8,274 nt of DNA from Pseudomonadota bacterium (GTDB lineage Bacteria > Pseudomonadota > Alphaproteobacteria > UBA8366 > JADFVY01): the NCBI GenBank assembly GCA_030671915.1, contig DAOVHN010000078.1, positions 1-8,274 on the forward strand, written 5' to 3'. Shown here in pieces: positions 5,331 to 8,274 of the stretch (position 1 is its first letter; each line of letters begins with the position of its first letter). The notes under the pieces were generated by a model. It worked only from the letters and a program-made list of their open reading frames with translations, was not told where the DNA came from and ran no database searches. A program made the position numbers and the translations under genes.

Positions 5331-6038
5331 CTACAATCCCAGATAGGCCGCCTTCACCCGCTCGTTGCTCAGCAGCGCCTCGCCGCTGTCGGCGAGGGTG
5401 ATTTCGCCGGTTTCCATGACGTAGCCGCGGTCGGCGATGCTAAGCGCCTTCCAGGCGTTCTGTTCGACCAGGAAGATCGTGACGCCGGCGTCGCGCAGCC
5501 GCACCACGGTGTCGAACACCTCGTCCACCAGCTTCGGCGCCAGGCCCAGGCTGGGTTCGTCCAGCAGCAGCAATCTCGGATTGCTCATCAGGGCGCGGGC
5601 CACCGCCAGCATCTGCTGCTGGCCGCCCGACAGCGTGCCGGCCGGCTTGTTGCGCGCCTCGGCCAGCGCCGGGAACATCTCGTATTGCCGCGCCAGGGCC
5701 TCGGCATGTTCGCGCCGGTGCCTTGTGTAGGCGCCCATCAGCAGGTTTTCCTCGACCCGCATCGGCGCGAAGACCTGGCGGCCCTCGGGCACCTGCACGA
5801 TGCCCAGGCGCACCCGGCGGTCGGGCGGCGCCTTCGTGATGTCCTGGCCGTCGAAGGTGACGGTCCCGCCGCTGGCCGGGCGGATGCCGGAGATCGTGCG
5901 CAACAGGGTGGTCTTGCCCGCCCCGTTGGCCCCGACCAGCGACACCAATTCGCCCTCGGCGACCGCCAGCGATACGCCGCGCAGTGCGCGGATGCGGCCG
6001 TAATCGGAAGACAGGTCGGAGAGTTCCAGCAGCATCAC
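5331..6038 (-). CDS. livF: Branched-chain amino acid-type ABC transporter ATP-binding protein LivF
   Basis: This is one of the two ATPases driving a Liv-type (HAAT family) importer; it works on the inner face of the membrane with LivG. The length is 235 residues, normal for LivF. Walker A is GANGAGKTT at 36-44, the Q-loop lies in VQVPEGRQVF at 81-90, the signature LSGGQQQ at 136-142, and Walker B LLLLDEP at 156-162. The switch position reads VEQN (191-194), with Gln where most ABC proteins have His. That is usual for LivF, and the partner LivG keeps His. The start is GTG at 6036-6038, giving a GTGA overlap with the livG stop and a GGAGG site about 10 bases upstream; ATG at 6033-6035 is an alternative one codon later. 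It is the last gene of the livHMGF operon, and its 3' end is duplicated at 4021-4068. Aromatic acids are possible substrates given paaK nearby. Confidence 0.95.
   Translation of the reverse strand: MMLLELSDLSSDYGRIRALRGVSLAVAEGELVSLVGANGAGKTTLLRTISGIRPASGGTVTFDGQDITKAPPDRRVRLGIVQVPEGRQVFAPMRVEENLLMGAYTRHRREHAEALARQYEMFPALAEARNKPAGTLSGGQQQMLAVARALMSNPRLLLLDEPSLGLAPKLVDEVFDTVVRLRDAGVTIFLVEQNAWKALSIADRGYVMETGEITLADSGEALLSNERVKAAYLGL
5341..5388. repeat. Direct repeat copy B (inside intact livF)
   Basis: This is the partner of 4021-4068. It lies within the last codons of the intact livF gene, so this copy is coding. Confidence 0.9.
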
Positions 6039-6805
6039 AGGGTCCGCCCCTCCTCGCCCAGATAGGCGGCAACGACGTCCGGGTTATGCCGGATTTCCGG
6101 GCCCGTGCCCTCGGCCAGCAGGCGGCCATTGTCGATCACCAGGATATGCTCCGACACGCCCATCACCAGCTTCATGTCATGCTCCACCAGCACCACCGTA
6201 ACGCCGGTCTCGCCGACCTTGCGGATCAGATCGTCGATTTCCGCCGTCTCCGCCGGGTTCAGGCCGGCAGCCGGCTCGTCCAGCAGCAGCAGCCGCGGCT
6301 CGGCCGCCAGCGCGCGGGCGATCTCGAGCCGCTTCAGCGCGCCATAGGGCATGGAATCGGACTCGGCGCCCACATAGTCCGCCAGCCCGACGAAACGCAT
6401 CAGCTCGGCGGCCTTCTCCGCCAGTTCGCGGTCGCGCCGCGCGATGCCGGGCAGGCTCAGCATGGCCGGCAGGAAACGATGGTCGCAATGGCGGTGCATG
6501 CCGACTTGCACATTCTCGGCGGCCGTCATGTTGAAGAATATCTGCAAATTCTGAAAGGTGCGCGACAGGCCCAGCGCGGCCATGCCATGTGCCGGCGTGG
6601 CCGTGATGTCCTTGCCATCCAGCGTTACCGCGCCATGGTCGGGCCGGTAGATGCCGGTGACCAGGTTGAACAGCGTCGTCTTGCCGGCGCCGTTCGGCCC
6701 GATGATCGAATGGATGGCGCCCGCGCGGATGGACAGCGTCAGGTCGTTGATGGCCGTCACGCCGCCGAACGCCTTGGTGAGCGATTGTACGGTCAGCAGG
6801 CTCAT
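6035..6805 (-). CDS. livG: Branched-chain amino acid-type ABC transporter ATP-binding protein LivG
   Basis: This is the second ATPase of the Liv-type importer, 256 residues, the usual LivG length. Walker A is GPNGAGKTT at 36-44, the Q-loop glutamine is Gln85 in RTFQN, and Walker B is LLLLDEPAAGLNP at 172-184. The signature reads MPYGALKR (152-159) rather than LSGGQ, as is normal for LivG, and the switch histidine is His209 in VEHD. The C-terminus has the LivG-specific end with RHNPDVVAAYLGEE. The ATG at 6803-6805 overlaps the livM stop by 4 bases (ATGA), and its own stop overlaps the livF start, so the operon is tightly coupled. Nothing in it is odd. Confidence 0.96.
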   Translation of the reverse strand: MSLLTVQSLTKAFGGVTAINDLTLSIRAGAIHSIIGPNGAGKTTLFNLVTGIYRPDHGAVTLDGKDITATPAHGMAALGLSRTFQNLQIFFNMTAAENVQVGMHRHCDHRFLPAMLSLPGIARRDRELAEKAAELMRFVGLADYVGAESDSMPYGALKRLEIARALAAEPRLLLLDEPAAGLNPAETAEIDDLIRKVGETGVTVVLVEHDMKLVMGVSEHILVIDNGRLLAEGTGPEIRHNPDVVAAYLGEEGRTL

Positions 6806-7746
6806 CGCGCGCGGCTCCGGATCCAGGCCTGGATGGCGGGCACCAGGCCGCGGGGCATGAAGATCATCACGCCCATCAGGATCGCGCCGTAAATCAGCAT
6901 TTCGTAATCATGCAGGAAGGTGAGGAGCTGCGGCAGGGCGGTCAGGATCGCCGCGCCGACGACCGCGCCGAAAATCGAGGCCATGCCGCCCAGCACCACC
7001 ATGGTGACCAGCTCGATCGAATGGACGAAGCCGGCCTCGCTGGGTGTGATGAAACCGCGGTAATGCACGAAGACGCTGCCGGCGATGCTGGCCAGGACGG
7101 CGGAAACAACGAAGATCAGGGCCTTGTAGTGCACCACGTCGATGCCGGCGGTCCGCGCCGCGGCCTCCGACCCGTGTACCGCGCGCAGCGCCCGGCCGAC
7201 GGGCGACTCCACAATGTTCATCGCCAGCCAGACCGTCAGCAGCAGCAGCCCGCCGACGATCCAGTACCAGGCCAGCGCGGTCGATGGCTCCCACCCCAAA
7301 ACGGAAAAGCCGTATACCGGCATGCCGTCCGGCCCGCCTGTCAGATCCCCCTCCTGGGTCAGCACGATGGAAATGATGACGCCCAGCCCCAGCGTGCCCA
7401 TCGCCAGGTAATGGCCGCTGAGCTTCATGATCGGCCGCGCCACGACGAATGCCAGAAGGCCCGTGCCGGCGGCCCCGGCCAGCAGCGCCCCCGCCGGCGG
7501 CCAGTCGTATGTGCCGGTCAGGATGGCCGAGGCGTAGGCGCCCAGCGCGAAGAACCCGGCATGGCCCAGGCTGATCTGCCCGGCATAGCCGATCAGAAGA
7601 TTCAGGCCGATGCAGACAATGGCGTTCAGCCCGGCCATGATCGCCACGTCGTAATAGAAGTCGTTGGGCAGGAACAGCGGCAGCACCGCGACGATCGCGG
7701 CCAGCGCCAGCATGCCCCCATGGCGCGGTGTCGCGAGGCGTCTCAT
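6802..7746 (-). CDS. livM: Branched-chain amino acid-type ABC transporter permease LivM
   Basis: This inner-membrane permease subunit pairs with LivH to form the transport channel. The frame is open much further upstream, to 8193, but that part is the shadow of livH and reads as Arg/Gly-rich non-membrane sequence. The start taken is ATG at 7744-7746, giving 314 residues and the same ATGA overlap seen elsewhere in this operon. Hydrophobic segments begin at residues 12-27 and 33-54, followed by the family motif GQISLGHAGFFALGAY at 56-71, then segments near 84-103, 116-130, 161-177, 208-227, 244-275 and 282-297. The loop GRALRAVHGSEAAARTAGI (184-202) corresponds to the coupling region that contacts the ATPases. 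The C-terminus is short and basic, in the cytoplasm. The upstream ribosome binding site is weak, as expected for a coupled start. Confidence 0.94.
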   Translation of the reverse strand: MRRLATPRHGGMLALAAIVAVLPLFLPNDFYYDVAIMAGLNAIVCIGLNLLIGYAGQISLGHAGFFALGAYASAILTGTYDWPPAGALLAGAAGTGLLAFVVARPIMKLSGHYLAMGTLGLGVIISIVLTQEGDLTGGPDGMPVYGFSVLGWEPSTALAWYWIVGGLLLLTVWLAMNIVESPVGRALRAVHGSEAAARTAGIDVVHYKALIFVVSAVLASIAGSVFVHYRGFITPSEAGFVHSIELVTMVVLGGMASIFGAVVGAAILTALPQLLTFLHDYEMLIYGAILMGVMIFMPRGLVPAIQAWIRSRAR

Positions 7747-8274
7747 ACCCTGTCCGCGCCCCGCCGGCCGAACAGCCCGTTCGGCATGAAGAACAGGGTC
7801 AGCAGGATAATCACGAAGGCCACCGCATCCTTGTAGGCCGATGAGATATAGCCGGCGGTCATGTTCTCGCTGATACCGACGATCAGCCCGCCCGCGATGG
7901 CGCCGTAGGGAAAGCCGAGACCGCCCAGGATGGCGGCGCAAAAGCCCTTCAGGCCCAGCATGATGCCGACCTCCGGATAGGCCAGCGACAGGGGCCCGAT
8001 CAGCGCGCCGGCGATGGCGCCCAGGCCCGCCGCCAGGGCGAAGGCGAGCAGCAGAATGCGCCGGTTGTTCACGCCGACCAATTGGGCGGCGAGCAGGTTG
8101 AAGGCAACCGCCCGCATGGCGCGGCCGGTCATGGTGCGCGAGAAGAACCAGTTCAGCGCCAGGATGACCAGGACCGTGACGCCCAGGATCCACAGGCTCT
8201 GCGGCGCCACCGACGCGCCGGCGATATCGATCGACTCGTTCCCCGACAGCGCGGGGACAACATGGAAATTTCGC
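7743..8274 (-). CDS. livH: Branched-chain amino acid-type ABC transporter permease LivH, 5'-truncated
   Basis: This is the partner membrane subunit of LivM. The frame is open to the right window edge; the GTG at 8208-8210 is internal, since the upstream residues (HVVPALSGNESIDIAGAS) match the usual LivH region before the APQSLWILGV membrane segment. About 176 residues of an expected 290 are visible. The loop GRAMRAVAFNLLAAQLVGVN is the LivH coupling region facing the ATPases, and it is followed by membrane segments including LLLAFALAAGLGAIAGALIG and KGFCAAILGG, with the last in AFVIILLTLFFMPNGLFG. The stop (7743-7745) overlaps the livM start by 4 bases. The promoter and any livK-type binding-protein gene would lie to the right, outside the window. 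Confidence 0.94.
   Translation of the reverse strand, partial: RNFHVVPALSGNESIDIAGASVAPQSLWILGVTVLVILALNWFFSRTMTGRAMRAVAFNLLAAQLVGVNNRRILLLAFALAAGLGAIAGALIGPLSLAYPEVGIMLGLKGFCAAILGGLGFPYGAIAGGLIVGISENMTAGYISSAYKDAVAFVIILLTLFFMPNGLFGRRGADRV

Noticed and set aside
4011..5388. Insertion sequence or composite transposon carrying the Sel1 gene
   Set aside because: There is no transposase, integrase or terminal inverted repeat. The bracketing repeats are parts of livF, not IS ends.
5984..6892. Open frame on the + strand opposite livG (302 codons)
   Set aside because: It is a His/Gln/Arg-rich shadow of livG without domain signal.
7747..8193. A 463-residue version of livM starting at 8193
   Set aside because: The extra 149 residues are Arg/Gly-rich out-of-frame reading of livH. 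LivM homologues begin near the ATG at 7746, which also gives the ATGA overlap.

Overview
The window looks like a high-GC alphaproteobacterial chromosome segment, perhaps Rhodospirillales-like. The basis is strong G/C preference at third codon positions, LivHMGF and PaaK proteins of alphaproteobacterial type, and intergenic palindromes of the CCTCA-CCTTCG kind. The lineage is an inference from style, not from a search.

Left part (1-2231, + strand): the last three quarters of a molybdenum hydroxylase large subunit (xanthine dehydrogenase/aldehyde oxidase family), cut by the window edge. It is followed through a 4-base ATGA overlap by a PaaI-type acyl-CoA thioesterase. About 100 bases later a clear intrinsic terminator (2330-2351) ends this unit. 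The terminator sits inside a larger inverted repeat built from AGGGGGAT / ATCCCCCT octamers, whose left arm is also a G-quadruplex-type motif. The 302-base gap before the next gene also holds a duplicated AAATGTTT..GGCTAT motif, which may be a regulator site.

Middle (2534-5330): paaK, a phenylacetate-CoA ligase, on the + strand. It is followed by a 103-base REP-like palindromic element, a nine-C tract and a 27-codon remnant of a livF 3' end on the minus strand. Next comes a secreted or periplasmic protein made of seven exactly spaced 36-residue Sel1 repeats (+ strand), with codon use less GC-rich than its neighbours. The livF remnant (4021-4068) and the end of the intact livF (5341-5388) match at 46 of 48 bases in direct orientation. 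The Sel1 gene is therefore bracketed by a direct duplication, and it appears to have been introduced between paaK and a livF gene that once faced paaK directly.

Right part (5331-8274, minus strand): a branched-chain amino acid type ABC transporter operon read livH-livM-livG-livF, each gene overlapping the next by 4 bases. livH is cut by the right edge, and no substrate-binding protein gene is visible.

Together, a CoA ligase for an aryl-acetate-type acid, a Liv-type importer, a molybdenum hydroxylase and a PaaI thioesterase suggest a locus for uptake, activation and hydroxylation of an aromatic or heteroaromatic acid. The exact substrate cannot be read from the sequence. I saw no tRNA, rRNA, CRISPR array, transposase or integrase. 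The individual families are all known; the least explained items are the two structured intergenic regions and the livF duplication around the Sel1 gene.
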